Shown: positions 31,583 to 43,574 of the stretch, one piece after another
How the letters are laid out: each line of letters begins with the position of its first letter
Numbering within the stretch: the stretch's first letter is position 1
Assembly: GCA_027946555.1 (NCBI GenBank)
Contig: JAPEVC010000013.1
Location: 62,001 to 126,000 of the forward strand
DNA from: Gnomoniopsis sp. IMI 355080
Taxonomy: Eukaryota; Ascomycota; Sordariomycetes; Diaporthales; Gnomoniaceae
Direction of reading: 5' to 3'
DNA length: 64,000 nucleotides
Translations under genes and position numbers: made by a program
The notes under the pieces: model-generated
Database searches by the model: none
What the model was told of the DNA's origin: nothing
Seen by the model: only the letters and a program-made list of their open reading frames with translations

Positions 31583-32523
31583 TCAAGTGCTGAAGCACTG
31601 CCCTCCATTAGCGCTGACCACGCTGCCCGTCATCCATGCCGACTCGGGGCTACACACCATTCCCACCACGCCAGCAATCTCCTCGACATATGCCGGCCGA
31701 CCGCCCCACTTGTTCGCAATCTCCTTCACCTCGTCCGTGTCCCACTCTCTCGCCCCCGAGAGCGGAATCACCTTGCTCCATAGCCCCTGCGCCGCCAGTA
31801 CGTCCTCGCTGCAATTACGGAACATGTCCGTCAGCACCGAGCCTGGGTTCACCGTATTGACCGTGGCCTGCTCTGCCAGCTCGCGCGCCCACGTCCGCGT
31901 CATCGCCTCGAGCGCGCCCTTGGTGCCGTTGTACAGGCTCAGGTACGGCAGGCCCAGCTTCTGCCCGATGCTCGAGATGTTCACGATGCGGCCCGACCGG
32001 TCCGTGGGGAGGTAGGGCTTGGCGGCGCCCACGAGCAGGAGAGGTCCCAGCACGTTGGTGGCGTAGGTGGCGTGGAAGGCCTCTGGGGTGATGGTCTCCA
32101 CGGGTCCCGTGGGCATGATGGCGGCGCAGTTGATGATGATGTCGATCTGGAGTTTGGAGGTCTTTGCGTTGGGTGCAAATTTGTCCTGGCAGGTGGAGAT
32201 GACGGTGGCGACGCCGGCGGGAGTGCTGATGTCGGCCCGACACGGTACAGCGACTACGCCGTATGACGAGCTGAGTTCTGTGCAGAGCTCGGCAGCCAGG
32301 CTGTCGGACCCTGGGGTCAGGTAGCTAATAAGAACATTCGCACCTTTAGAGGCTAAGTTCCTTGCAATACCTGCCCCAATGCCTGTATTGAAAGGATGTC
32401 AGCCTTGGATCGTTAACGATTGAAGCCCGAGGGGTGGCACGTACTCCTTGCACCACCGGTCACAATAGCAATTTTACCCTCGTGGACCCTAGAGGTCGAG
32501 GCTTGGGTTGCGTTGGAGCCCAT
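31583..32523 (-). CDS. Short-chain dehydrogenase/reductase
   Basis: Exons 32523-32445 and 32382-31583 (62-bp intron) give 292 aa. Classical SDR features are in order: KIAIVTGGARSIGAGIA for the dinucleotide fold, CRADIS after beta strand 4, INCAAI in the NNAG position, IVNISSIGQ with the catalytic Ser, and YNGTKGALEAMTR with the YxxxK pair. NTVNPGSVLTDM and a C-terminal VVSANGGQ complete the fold. The length and motifs fit NAD(P)H-dependent 3-oxoacyl-reductase-like or polyol dehydrogenase-like enzymes; the substrate is unknown. No targeting signal is seen. The upstream neighbour on the same strand is the acyl-CoA thioesterase, 574 bp away, with no sign of co-regulation. Confidence 0.88.
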
Positions 32524-33097
32524 TCTTCTGGAAACGGGACGCAGACCTCACTTGGAACAGTCAAAGTCGGAGGATTCGACGTAGTAGCTTCAAGGCGTGG
32601 AGTATTCCAGCACCACAATATTTGCAGTAATCACTGAGCTAGGTGTTTCCCGAGATTGAGGATCGAAGAAAGAATCAGGCGATGTCTGGTACTGAAGACT
32701 GCAAGGTCCCCCGGACACAAATACGCGAGCAGGCCCACAAGTGGATTTAATGATAGCTCCGTTGATCGGCCATCTTCTGCTTGCATCAAACGTAGCAACT
32801 GAGGATCCGGCTGACCTTTTTGCGGATCGTCTTTGATCCCTCGGCAACTCGTGTGAAGCCATCCGTGGGGTCAGAGTCTGCAGATGTGGAAGAAGAAGCG
32901 GTAAGCTTTCCCATAATTTAAAAGGCTATCAACATATGCTTAGTTACTGATAAGAGTGCTTATACATCACTGCGTGACTTCACAAACGAGCCTGCTTTTC
33001 AGTAGCAGGTATTACCCACAGATACGATAACTGATACTATGTTCCATATCGGCCAGCGGGTCAAGTAGTGAAAAGAAGACGCGAGAGAGGCACTTTG
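32524..33097. other. Intergenic, SDR promoter
   Basis: A 574-bp gap between two minus-strand genes. No clear operator. The 90-codon frame on the minus strand here is motif-free. Confidence 0.5.
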
Positions 33098-34916
33098 TCA
33101 CTCTGTGAGATTAGCGTCGTCTGTCAGCTGCTTTCGCTCCTCCGCGGAATCAGTCTTCTCTTGTCGGGACTGGATGTCTCCAAGTTTGACACGTCGCCTA
33201 GCGTCAATATACATCATGTACTCCTGGTAGCTGTGTGGCATGACCTTGATATCCTTGGGCACTGAGAACGTGTAGTTGAACTGGCCTGTGGACCTAGCGT
33301 TGCCGTGCTCGACGTCTGGTACTGGAAGTCAGCCAAAAAGAAAAGGCTTGGCGAACTGCAGGGAGCCGACTTACCTCTCACTTTACTGTCGACCCGCACA
33401 TGCACCCGGGTCATAGGCTTGCTGTCATCCTGCTGCTGGGGCTCGCTGCCGTCTTCCTCAAGCTGCCATCTCAGGCGTTAGTACTGTATCCTGGCGTGCA
33501 AAACTGGGCTTCCAACAGTGTAGCACCCAGACGGACGATAGCAAGCTACTCACCAAGGGAGGATCAGTGTAAGCCACTGTTGCAGTCAAATAGAGCACAG
33601 AGCCTACAGGCACGGGGTTACGGAAGGTACACGGATCGGCGCTGATGAAAGTCGGCCGTGCGTGGGCAAAACTGGCTGCGCAACAGAAGGCCAACTCGAA
33701 GGTTTGTTTGAGATGGAATCCACCAAAGATCATTGTCTGGTGCCTGTTGCGATGCTACGATCTTTGTCAACAACCTGATTGATCCGTACAGGTAGGGAGG
33801 TTATACTGACCTGGGGCTGCATGATCGACGCACTGGAGAGCTGTGTTTTAGCCATGGGCACAACACTGGATGGCTGCCGCAAGCTGTCATTCGGATCATG
33901 CCACTGGAGTTGCTTGAGCCAGATCCGATGAATCAAGGCTGATTCCGGATCATTTGGCTCCGTGCTCAGCAAGGACATCTTTGATATCTCTTTCTTCGAT
34001 TTGGCCTTGGCCTCTCCGGCTTTGAAAAGCTTCTCCTCCTCAGGAGTCTCGCAGATCAGTTGGGGCACGTTGACTGGCTTCCTTGTTTCGGGATCCAGGG
34101 CTACCATGGTGAATGTGCATGTAAGTAGCACGTCTTCTGGCTTGCTGGGCTCTCCTTCTGGCCTTGCTCGCGCAACCCGACAGGTGATCTCGAGGGAACT
34201 TCTGCCCGTTGCGTATGTGACTTGCCCGCTGTACTCCAGGTCCGTGATCTCTGTGAGCGGGTGGGCAATTGTAATCCGATCGAGTGCTGCAGTCACGACA
34301 GTGACACCAGGTCTGCATCCCATCAGCCATGTTCCTTGATACAGTCTTGAATTAGCAGGAAGAGGCTATGGCGCACCCAGTATGCTTGTATACAATTATT
34401 CCCTGTATCGGTGTTCATCAGCAAAAATCCAAACGCGACGATAGGGTTTCCCTTACAGATAAAGCGTCCAGATCCATAAATATTGTTCCCAGCCTGATAA
34501 AAAGGTCAGCAACGGTCCCCCACCGTCTGATTTAATCCGGTGGCTCAGACTGCTGCTTCCCGCGCATACCTGATATGACCAGAGCTGTTGAGATATTGAT
34601 CCGAGAGCCAAGGGTCCTGGCCCAGAGGCAGGACCACCCGGTGATAGCTGTCACTCATCTTCCGCGGACTCAGATCGCGCTCCTGAGGCTGTGCTTCCGA
34701 CGAAACAGTTCCCTTTCCAGCTTGCTGCTTTTTGAACGCTTCAATCCATGGCATTGGTAGCCTATCATCCGTGAGGCCTCGGAAGACACCATCGGTCCTA
34801 CGCGCGGCGGTCGTCCCGAACCCTCGCGCCTTGTTACCGAACCCTCTTCCCGCCGACGCAAGTTGACGGGGTCCTGATACCACGAGCCTCGTGAGAGGCG
34901 TTATTCTGCCGCTCAT
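33098..34916 (-). CDS. Mitochondrial-type acyl-CoA thioester hydrolase (double hotdog)
   Basis: Seven exons (34916-34570, 34493-34457, 34402-34377, 34312-33811, 33736-33554, 33462-33375, 33321-33098) give 468 aa. Exon 3 is only 26 nt. The N-terminus is Arg- and Ser-rich with FGTTAARR, a mitochondrial presequence. The first hotdog contains HIRLGTIFMDLDALSG, HTG and VVTAALDRITIAHPL; the second contains MIFGGFHLKQTFELAF, ARPTF and NPVPVGSVLYLTATV. This is the ACOT9-like arrangement. The enzyme hydrolyses acyl-CoA to free acid and CoA, with the second hotdog usually supplying the catalytic Asp region. The acceptor of exon 5 was chosen at caccag rather than gcaacag because only that keeps frame with MIFGGF. 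Confidence 0.88.
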
Positions 34917-35409
34917 CGTTCACCTTGGATCGGTCGCGTCAAGTCTCGATGGCATTTGTCTGTGAGAATGCTGGGCGTTGATGGGATGACGTTGATTTAA
35001 GCTCGGAAGACGCAGGGTTGGCCCGGTTCAGTATTCTTCCGGTAGCTCCCGAGAAGGAACTAAAGCAGGACACATCGTGATCCAAGGGGATCCTTTCACG
35101 AAAATTCATCTTTTCCCTGTCCATTTAGGTGGTCCATCGACCTCATGAGTCTCCGATCACTGACTAGGTAACCACTATTGAGCTGGACCTGAGTACCTAT
35201 GTAGTTTTCGATGAAGCTCCAGGGCCGGTCCCCACGCCGCCATGCTCAGAATGCTGCGCAGGGAGGCATTGCCTTTCGCGAGGCACCCTTTGGTATTACA
35301 AAGTAATAATTTTTATGTGGTCGTCGAAATAGTTTTAATTAGTCATTACACTCATTTTAGCCTTCATCAATCTTTGTTCTTCCCCCAACATGCCAGCATT
35401 GCCCAAGAC
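34917..35409. other. Intergenic, thioesterase promoter
   Basis: A 493-bp gap. It has an AT-rich patch (35296-35360) downstream of the RS-rich gene's stop, useful as a terminator region. No gene is supported. Confidence 0.5.
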
Positions 35410-35958
35410 TCAGTGACGCCCGCGTATCCCGTTAGCCAACTTGTCGACAACCAACCCGCCCAAAGTCGAGCCTATCAAATTCCTCTTCCCCTTCCTCCTC
35501 GGATTCTTGTCCACTGCACTGTCAATAGCCGCAGCACTCATCGCTGCCGTGGCAACTCGCAGGCCCTTCTCGCCAAGCCACTCGCCTGGCCGATTCCTCT
35601 GCCGGAAAGCCTCTACTGCCCCAGCAGTCAGTGCCGACTTGATGGCCTGGTCTCGCTTCTCTCGTGACATCTGCTCGTCAAAGCTGCCACGACTCAGGCT
35701 GCGCGACCGATGGCGGCGATGGCGTCCCTCGGACTTGGCACGCCTCCTTGCTCTCCTTGGTGGAATCGATCCATCATCGTCTGAGTAGTCCGAGTAGTCA
35801 TCGCGGTACCGTGACCGTCGAGGTCGACTCTCGTCTCTGTCATAGATGTCGTCATAGCTTGAACTTCTGCGCGAAACGTGAGGGCGGGTCCGACCTCGTG
35901 ATCTCGTAGATTTGTAGTCGGGATCGTCGTGCGTGCGATGGCGCCGGGAGTTGGGCAT
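35410..35958 (-). CDS. Arg/Ser-rich protein with conserved Ala-rich C-terminal domain
   Basis: Single-exon, 182 aa. Residues 1-95 are dominated by Arg, Ser and Asp (RSRGRTRPHVSRRSSSYDD, RSRYRDDYSDYSDDD), like RS-type or nuclear-speckle proteins. Residues 105-180 form a compact Ala/Gly-rich block, QAIKSALTAGAVEAFRQRNRP then EKGLRVATAAMSAAAID and IGSTLGGLVVDKLANG. This resembles the C-terminus of fungal DUF3824-type proteins, which are usually longer. The last residues GIRGRH are basic. Function is unknown; a nuclear or membrane-peripheral role cannot be told apart. No frame disruption. Confidence 0.75.
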   Translation of the reverse strand: MPNSRRHRTHDDPDYKSTRSRGRTRPHVSRRSSSYDDIYDRDESRPRRSRYRDDYSDYSDDDGSIPPRRARRRAKSEGRHRRHRSRSLSRGSFDEQMSREKRDQAIKSALTAGAVEAFRQRNRPGEWLGEKGLRVATAAMSAAAIDSAVDKNPRRKGKRNLIGSTLGGLVVDKLANGIRGRH

Positions 35959-37060
35959 AATTATAATATTTCCAGGTGAGGTTGCAGCGACTTTACTATG
36001 AAAAGTTTAGATTTCCCTGATTATTGAGGCAGACGGGCAACTTTGTTTTCATGAAGGTCGGTAAATTCGAGATAATTCCATGAGAGTGCGGTATTCGAGT
36101 CTCTCGAATTTGCTCACACAAAAGGTTCGACGCAGGTGTACGTCAGTGACGAAAACCTGATGTTGAATGCCGGATTTGCCACCCTCCACAAACAGTAAGT
36201 GCACACCACATTCGGCACTGGTTGTGTAAGATCAAAACCTGAAAATGAGATCAGCATACCTATCAGAAGCAACTTCGATGCAAACCAATTTTTTGCAATT
36301 CAGTAGCGTTTCTTTGAAATGTTGGATGCGGTGCAGTACTGTGACATTAGCATTGCTCAAGTCTCTTCCTCTTAATTGATGCCCTAAGACAAACTTATTA
36401 CACATATAGGCATATATATTATGAATTAAGAGTCTAATTCCTTTGGAATTTATGTTACAACAAACTTCGGAGCTCCCTCTGATTTTGACCCCGAACACAT
36501 AGGTTATTGGACACGACAAAGAGGCATTTCTCTCACAAAGTACCCGCGCTCCTCTCAAGAATAAGTCCGAGATGGAAAACCAAAGCTTAGAATTGCAGAC
36601 CAGCGCAACTCACTGCAGTGTTTGTTTCAAACCAGCTGCCAGGATAGTGCTGCCTTGTCATTGATCTTTCTTCTCCTGAGTCTTGGCTGCATACCCCTGG
36701 GTGAGTGGGAACGGGGTGCAAACCGATATCCTCTTCGGCGACAGCAATTCCAGATATGTACAATTCGAGATATTCCAGGTTTATGCCTCGGTTCTAAGTT
36801 GTGAAATTAATTCGAGTACGGTATTCTCGTGGGTCTGCTGCTGAGACTGGTCCTTGCGATTGTCGTTCAACACTCTCGCTACGTCCCTTTTACTAGGCAG
36901 GTTCCATTTTCATGGCTTTTCTTTGCAAGAGTGGTTGTTCAAGACTGATTGACCCGTCTGAGCCAGACTTCCCAGATTGGTAGATGAGATTATCTTGAGT
37001 GCGTCCTCTTTTTGCTTTCCCCCCTTTTCTTTGCGTGCGGGTAGACTGAGGCTGGGTGCT
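35959..37060. other. AT-rich intergenic, no gene seen
   Basis: About 1.1 kb, AT-richer than the window average. A 108-codon minus frame (36232-36558) is Cys-containing but has no signal peptide or family feature, and I treat it as chance. Confidence 0.5.
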
Positions 37061-37803
37061 TTATAACATCAAGACCATCCCAACGAGTCCAACCAGGCCG
37101 GCGGCCACCACATTCTGGCCCATTTGTTGTGCAGCATTTGTCGCAGTAGCCGAATCGGTAGCAGTCCCACTCGCCGTGCTCGAGGAGCCCGTCTTTGTAG
37201 CAGCAGTCCCCGTCACCGAAGCTCCCGTGGTAGCCTCCGTCGTCATGCCTGAAGCCGAGCTCGAGCCTGTTGTCGTGGCACTACTGGCCCCCGAAAGGAG
37301 TTCCAGACCAGCTGTGATAGTGACAGTGGCGAGGCTTTCGGAAATGTCGCTGACGATAGCCGATGTAGTTCCAGGTTCATTTGCCTCGGAGCCAGCGATA
37401 GTTTGGGTGCAGTCGGCCGTCTGGGAAGCAATGGCGCACTCCACATCCATTGTGCTATGAAGGGACCCTGACGTTAGCGGAATAGATCTTGGAAAACGGC
37501 GAGGGTATTTTTATGCGCAGGCATCATATCAACGCACATGGCACCACTCTCGGTGAAGTGAATCCCAAGTGTAGAAGGGCCCTCGGTGAAGGTCACACCG
37601 GGCCCGAAGCCGCAGTCCGATGCGTCGGTTCCCGGGCCGCAAGTCACAAAGTACGCAGTGGCCGAGGGAGCAGCGGACATGACAGATGCGACAATGTTGT
37701 CCCCTTCAAAGCCATAGAGGAGCAGACTTGTCACAGACGTCGATTGAGCGAGCCCGGAGCCCATGAGGGCGGACATTGAGAGTAGCGAACGTGTTGAAAG
37801 CAT
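37061..37803 (-). CDS. Secreted GPI-anchored-type cell-surface protein
   Basis: Exons 37803-37538 and 37454-37061 across an 83-bp intron with a CTAAC branch point give 219 aa. The N-terminal signal peptide ends near LAQ (residue 20). A small domain follows, with YFVTCGPGTDASDCGFGPGVTFTEGPST and, after the splice, MDVECAIASQTADCTQTI, giving paired cysteines. The rest is a long Ser/Thr/Ala/Gly stalk, likely O-mannosylated. It ends in a hydrophobic tail (VVAAGLVGLVGMVLML) preceded by small residues, the layout of a GPI-attachment signal. Many moulds have this family, expressed at the cell wall, with no enzymatic role known. Confidence 0.85.
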
Positions 37804-39104
37804 AGTGGTTAGCTTGTTGACAAATGATTGTGCTATTGAAAGAAAGGTAAAGAAAGGATCGAGGATTTTTACTAAAATGGATCGTTCACACGAGAGTTGA
37901 AGGACCGACAGGTATAATAAGGACTGGAAAATTAATAATAAAGACTAGTTGCCCCTTTTGCTGTGCGCCTTTTGAGTCTTTCAGCTTCAGCCGTTTACGG
38001 ACTAGCTGCGCGCAGCTGCCTAAATTTGTCCATGGATTGGGTAAAATAAAATTGAAACCGCCACCAAAAAAACAGGGACGTGAACATCGTCACGCTTCTC
38101 TTTCAATTATCCTGATAGCGACAGTGAGATAGACGAGAATACAAGAGAATACTATAATCATTGAACTACCTAGTTGATGCAGGTCCAGGAGCTGTGGTGT
38201 CTAGCCCCAAAAGCCACACCGTCTGCTTTGCCGACCAAAGCTAGAAAAGTGGCTAGACGCTTGTCAGACGAATGCCAATTCTGCGTGGCACGAATGCATG
38301 ACATACATATTCCAGGGTTCTGGCCCCTGGGTGGGGAAATAGGCAAGAATAGAGGATGTAGAGGAGGAAAGGGAGCTCTGCTATATGTAAAGACATACTT
38401 CGGCGTGCCTTTGGAAATGCGTAAACTGAGCCACTCAGGCCTCTCCAAAGAATGGGAAGCGGTTATTATAGCTCGGGTTGCCGATAGAGAAAAGCACGTC
38501 GCTTGCAGCCGACCATACCATAGCGAACGAGAACGAGAACGACGACGACAAAGATACCCGGGATCATTAGTGCTCACTCAAAGCCACACGCGGTCATGGC
38601 CATGCCCACAAGCCCACAAGGTAGGTAAGCACTATTCCGAATCGGGAATTATACCGCGACGAGAATCGCGACATGGCACCGCTCTTATAGCACTTACTTC
38701 GCGAAATAGCAAATGAGACAGGAAGTAACCCACGACGACTGCGCCTCGTAGTGCGTACTACAATCCTTTGTCGAAGGCCCCGTAATCATAGCAAGACTAT
38801 CTAGGGACTTATACCGCGAGCAGCGAGGCCTCATCAATCGCATAGATGGACGATATAAACTTGCCTGAGCCTGCCTGAAGTATGGCTTGCTTAAACCGTT
38901 GTTCAGTCGATATTCTATAAAAGATATTCGCAGATTTCAAACTGCAAACGTCGACATACACTTATTAACTTCAGTGAACATTTCCCCGCCTTTGCTATAT
39001 CGTCTTGCAGTATTTAACCAGTGTTTGCTTTGTTGTTGACGACCATTCTCCGTCCTTCTCCTCCACCAGCGGCTGTTACACAACCAACATACCACTCAGT
39101 CAAG
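37804..39104. promoter_or_regulatory. Divergent intergenic region upstream of the MFS transporter
   Basis: 1.3 kb between divergent starts. A 180-codon frame at 38174-38716 has no recognised motif. An 11-bp word, TTATACCGCGA, occurs at 38649-38659 and 38809-38819. A strong TATA box is annotated separately. This could include a degraded mobile-element remnant, but nothing proves it. Confidence 0.4.
38916..38923 (+). promoter_or_regulatory. TATA box candidate for the MFS transporter
   Basis: TATAAAAG, a full consensus match, lies 182 bp before the ATG. It would give a leader of about 150 nt. It is the clearest TATA box seen in the window. Confidence 0.5.
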
Positions 39105-41152
39105 ATGTTCCTAGCCTACCGCTTCGCGCGCAGAAAGTATCAGGAGCATCAGGCCAAGCAACAAACTTCCCAGCTTCCATCAAAAACCAACCATGTCTCT
39201 GCCTCGCGCCCGTCTGAGGCAACCCGAGAAGGCAGCGATGTTCGACCAGACGACGCGGTAATGGTCTCCTCGTCCACCTCCGCCACACCCACGGCTGCAC
39301 GCACGGCCGAGGAGAAGGCTGAGACTCACCGCAGGCGCTCGTATCGATGGAAGATTGTGTGCGGCTTGTTCGCACCCTTCACCCTGCAGGCACTGGACAC
39401 GACCATTGTGGCTGCTGCCTTGCCGACGATTGCAGTGGAATTTAGTGAGTCCACATTTTTTTCTTCTCTTTCTAAGACCTGCTTATGTGCCAAAAAGTAT
39501 CAAGTCACTAACGTATTGTGTTCTTCACCCGTCACAGATCGCGTCTCGGAGCAAAACTGGATCATCTCCGTCTTCAACCTGACCGCAGCCGCCTTCCTGC
39601 CGTTCTGGGCCCAAGCAGCCGATATCTTTGGCCGCCACCTCACCATCCAGCTCACCATCGTCATCATGATGATTGGCTCCGCCATCTGCACAGGCGCGCC
39701 CACCACAGCCTTCCCGGCCCTGCTCGTCGGCCGCGCACTACAGGGCGTCGGGGCCGCCGGCGTCAACATCTCTGTGCGCACCATCCTCGCCGACAAGGTC
39801 TCGCTGGCCGACTACGCGCTCAACTGGACGCTGTTTTCGTTGTTTGCGGCCGTCGGCTACACTATTGGGCCCGTGGTCGGTGGGTATCTCACCGAGACGA
39901 GCTGGCGGTGGTGTTTTGCCATCAACCTACCCGTGGCGGCGCTGGCGATTGTGTTGGTGGTCTTGGTGCTGCGCAAGGAGCTGTTGGGACCGCAACCGCT
40001 GCCGGAGCTAGCGGAGCACTCGGCGTCGAGGAGTGGACGGCTGTGGGTGCGACTGAGCACCATTGACTTTGTAGGCCAGAATCTGTTCCTCTTCGGGCTC
40101 GGGTTGCTCATTTTGGCCTTTACGTGGGCTGGTAATGGCGAGTCGGGGACGTACAAGTGGTCATCGGTGCAGGTTGTGGCGCCGCTCGTCATTGGCGCGG
40201 TGGTGACATTGGGATGGTTCGCGTATGAGTACAGCATGGTGCCAGGGAGGGTGATGAGTCGTGTTTTCCCGAGGCAAAGGGCCATGATGCCGTGGGCGCT
40301 GTTCCAGAATAAGGAGATCAGCATTTTGTTTCTGGTCAACTTCTGTTTGGGCGTTTGCATGTACTCTGTCATGTACTTCATGGACTTTTACTTCCAATAT
40401 GTGCAGGGACAGAGTGCGAGCGATGCCGGCACAGCCTTGTTGTACTTTTTGCCTGGTCTGGGCCGTAAGTTTTTTCCACCCTTCTTTTCTGTGGACCAAT
40501 GCAAGGACCCAAGCTGACATTCGTTCTCATAGTCGGTTCATACAGCGCCATGTTCCTTGTCAACCGGTACCCCCGACAGACCGTCTACCCCCTCATGCTC
40601 GGCTCCCTCGCTTCAGCCGTGGGCATCCAAGTGCTCTGCTACGCCATCGACGTCGGCAACTTGCACCTCATCTACGGAATGATGGCGCTGGCCGGGTTCG
40701 GTGTCGGCGTGCGGATGAGCCCAGGCTCAATGCATGGCCTGGCGTACTTCCCTGCAAATACCGCACAAATCACTTGCATCTTTGCGTTTGCGATGCCATT
40801 CGGCGGCGCCGTGGGCCTGACGCTGATGAGCACCGTCTTCAACAACAAATTGAGTCCAGACGCCGCGAATGCCAAAAGCGCCATCATGTATGCTTACTAC
40901 ACCATCGTACCGTTCATGTGGCTTTGTGTGCTGGCGTGCCTGTTCTTGGGCAATGTGTGGATCAACAAGAATGGGGATCATGAGGTTGTCAATGGGGCGT
41001 ACATTTTGAGCGTGCTGACCAGGAGTAAGCTGGTGAAAGAGAAGCGAACCCGTGGGGGTGGCGATTGGGCGAATGCTCGCGCACAACCTGATGTTGAGTC
41101 TGGTGTGACGACCGATTATAGAAAAGAAAGCGAGAGTGCTGCGATGCTGTGA
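39105..41152 (+). CDS. MFS multidrug-type transporter
   Basis: Exons 39105-39444, 39538-40464 and 40533-41152 (introns of 93 and 68 bp) give 628 aa. A hydrophilic, Ser/Thr-rich N-tail of about 80 residues precedes roughly 14 membrane helices. Recognisable motifs are LDTTIVAAALPTIAVEF (motif D1 of drug/H+ antiporters), DIFGRHLTIQ (motif A), LLVGRALQGVGAAGVN (motif B) and GYTIGPVVGGYLTETSWRWCFAINLP (motif C region). These place it in the DHA2 (14-TMS) group, which exports drugs or fungal metabolites from the plasma membrane or vacuole. No biosynthetic genes flank it, so the cargo is unknown. The ATG at 39105 is the first in frame; the frame further upstream begins only with GTG. Confidence 0.92.
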
Positions 41153-41298
41153 TGCTTGCTTGCCAAGGAAACGGGTCGCAGAGACTGAGGAAGAAAGAGC
41201 TGTAGGGCCTGTATAGCCAATATTCTTCGGGCTGATGCCTTTTTGTATGTATTCATGAAATTAATGTCTTGACGACCAGAGAACAACAAAGTTGACGT

Positions 41299-42149
41299 TC
41301 AAGCACCTTTCGCAGGTTTGGGTTGCCTGATCATGTACCGAAAGGTGTACGTGCCCCATTTCTCGTCACCAGCTGGCGGCTCCAGTTTCGGATCCATCTG
41401 GCCAGCCCAGTAGTCCAGATCAATATCAAGGGTGTCTTCGATCTCGAATCCGCACTTGCGATAAAATTCCGCCCCGTCCTCACTTGAGTGCACCCAGCAG
41501 AAGACATTTTCCTTGTCTGCACGGTCTGTTCCCAGCTTCATCAACGCGGAGCCTACGCCACGGCCTTGGTGCTCCGGATGAACGGTCATGGATATTATAT
41601 ACATGCATCTCACGCCCTCAGGCATCACTCGATTTTGAAAGTCGGCCATGTGTGAGCTGGTGTGCTCCTCCAGGCGAGCTATGCCGTCCAGGTCAGGGGA
41701 ATCTGTCTTCACCTTCGTCAAAGGGTATCGGTCAGCAACATTCGAAACAGGGCATCTTCTTGTCTCTAAATTGGGCCTGACAGCCTCGCCGAAGCAGTCT
41801 TCAGAGGCACACAGAAATTGCATACATAATCTTGACCAACCGAGTTGCTAGGCTTTTTAATGTTGCTGGGCTGTGCTTGCGGTGGAACCAGGCGCATTCC
41901 GAAGACGGCGAAGGCGATGACTTGACCTGTCTCGTCGTCGACGGCTTTCATGGCCATGATTCTTTCCTTGGGAATAGTAAGCCAGTACTTGACTGCCTCA
42001 CCCATACCACCGGCATGGTCGTAGGGCCGCGTAGGGTGGGAAGCTTTGAGCAGGGTGTGTCTGTCCTTGTCGAACGCGGCGCCGCTTAAAGCACAAATTC
42101 CCGGGACGTCGGCTTCGACGATGGGCCTGATTGAGAAGGATGAGGGCAT
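41299..42149 (-). CDS. GNAT-family N-acetyltransferase
   Basis: Exons 42149-41826 and 41763-41299 give 262 aa. The N-terminal part has FSIRPIVEADVPGICALSGAAF and a VIAFAVFGMRL strand. The C-terminal part has the acetyl-CoA loop MTVHPEHQGRGVGSALM (Q/RxxGxG/A) and FYRKCGFEIEDT. The single 62-bp intron uses GTATGC and the acceptor tttagag; it is the only choice that keeps frame, but its branch point is weak, so residues around 106-112 are uncertain. The family acetylates amines on proteins or small molecules; fungal relatives of this size are mostly uncharacterised. It lies tail-to-tail with the MFS gene and only 146 bp from it. Confidence 0.82.
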
Positions 42150-43023
42150 GCTGAGGAGAGTGAGAGAGACGTGCTTGACGGAACGCTTTACACAACAAGA
42201 AAAAATAGAAAACGTCGAAAGAGAGGATAGAGACCTAATATTTAAATACCCGTATCACTGTCATTGTAAGTAACGATTTCGGTGTGTCTTCTTTAGTTGA
42301 ATGCCTGGGATTGATAACCAGCTCATCTCTGCTTACCTAGGTACCTAGCGCATCCGAAATGGGTTCGGTGAGAGAGGTCACTGAGGCACACGGCGAGCCG
42401 GATGAGGATGGTGCATGCAGACATCACTAATAAGCAGCAGGCGGATAACGAGTTGATACAAGATTTATCCTGTCATTTCTGTTGTTGTGCTCATCTTTGT
42501 CCGTGGTCATATAGAATGAGATAGTCAAATAAAAAGTCGAAATTGAACACCAGAAATACGCTTGCCGGTGGTGAAGTGCTGTGGATGGGGTATACGGTGT
42601 AGTACTAAGTGATATACAAGGATGAGCTACCTTATACTATAACAGCTGTGACCCCACCACATGGACTGCCCCGCAGTCACAAGGCACGCAAGAGCACAGT
42701 GGAGCTTTCTGCCTGTCGTCACTCCCTTCTTGTGCCTGATCACAACCTACAAACAGGCATCTTTCTTTCGTAAGCTCTGCTTTCTCGCCAGATTTGATTC
42801 AGACCTTCCACTTCGACCTGACGCATCCTGAGACAGCGGTAGCTGGGGGTGTAACTACTCTTTCACATACAAGTGCCCCTTCACTTCACCCCAGCCTGAT
42901 TGTCCTGCATCTTCCTACCTTTTGGACGACTGCCCACTCCCCCTCCCTTTTACCACTCGCAAACCTCCAAAAAAAATCAGGCAAACATCTCTAAAGTGTC
43001 CTCCCCATCACCAGCCTTCCAAG
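42150..43023. promoter_or_regulatory. Divergent promoter region between the GNAT and E2 genes
   Basis: An 874-bp gap. It contains ACCTAGGT at 42335-42342, followed at once by GTACCTAG. The last 150 bp upstream of the E2 start are CT-rich, as in highly expressed fungal genes. Confidence 0.45.
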
Positions 43024-43574
43024 ATGGCCAACATAAAGCGTATCAGCAAGGTAGATACTATACATTTCCATACATACAACGTGATTACCTCGCTGCTTCC
43101 AGCTAATCCCGCCTCGCCCTCCAGGAATACCAAGATCTCGAGAAGACGCCCATCCCTGGCATCACAATCAATATCCCCGACGAGTCCAACCTCTCCCTCT
43201 GGCACGTCACCCTTACCGGCCCGCCTTCTACTCCCTATGCAAATGGCAAATTCGGCCTCAAGATCGAGCTGCCCCCAACCTACCCCTTCGCCGCCCCCAA
43301 AGTCACCTTCTTCACCCGCATCTACCACCCCAACGTCACTTGCGACACCGAGGGCAACATCTGCATCGGCCTGCTCAAGCCCGACCAGTGGAAGCCCGCC
43401 TCCAAGATGGCCGCCGTCCTCGCCGCTGTACGCCAGCTGCTGATTGAGCCCAATCCGGACGACCCTCTTGAGACCAGGATCGCCGAGGAGTACACCAAGG
43501 AAAAGCCCAAGTTCGAGAAGCAGGCCGCCGAATACACCAAAAAGTACGCTTCTGCCTCCAACCCGTTTGCTTAG
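43024..43574 (+). CDS. Ubiquitin-conjugating enzyme E2, Ubc14-like
   Basis: Exons 43024-43050 and 43125-43574 (74-bp intron) give 158 aa, a bare UBC domain. The HPN motif is at 77-79 and the catalytic Cys is Cys89 in GNICIGLL, ten residues beyond HPN as expected. The conserved TYPFAAPKVTFFTRIYHPN block and the C-terminal LLIEPNPDDPLE are present. The pattern ISKEYQDLEKTPIPGITINI plus KPDQWKPASKM most resembles fission yeast Ubc14 and animal UBE2L-type enzymes, which work mainly with HECT or RBR ligases. This assignment is from memory of the family. It acts in nucleus and cytosol to transfer ubiquitin. Confidence 0.9.

Noticed and set aside
39518..40066. 182-codon frame overlapping the MFS gene
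   Set aside because: It is a shadow of exon 2 of the transporter, Arg/His-rich as expected for an off-frame reading of GC-rich coding sequence.
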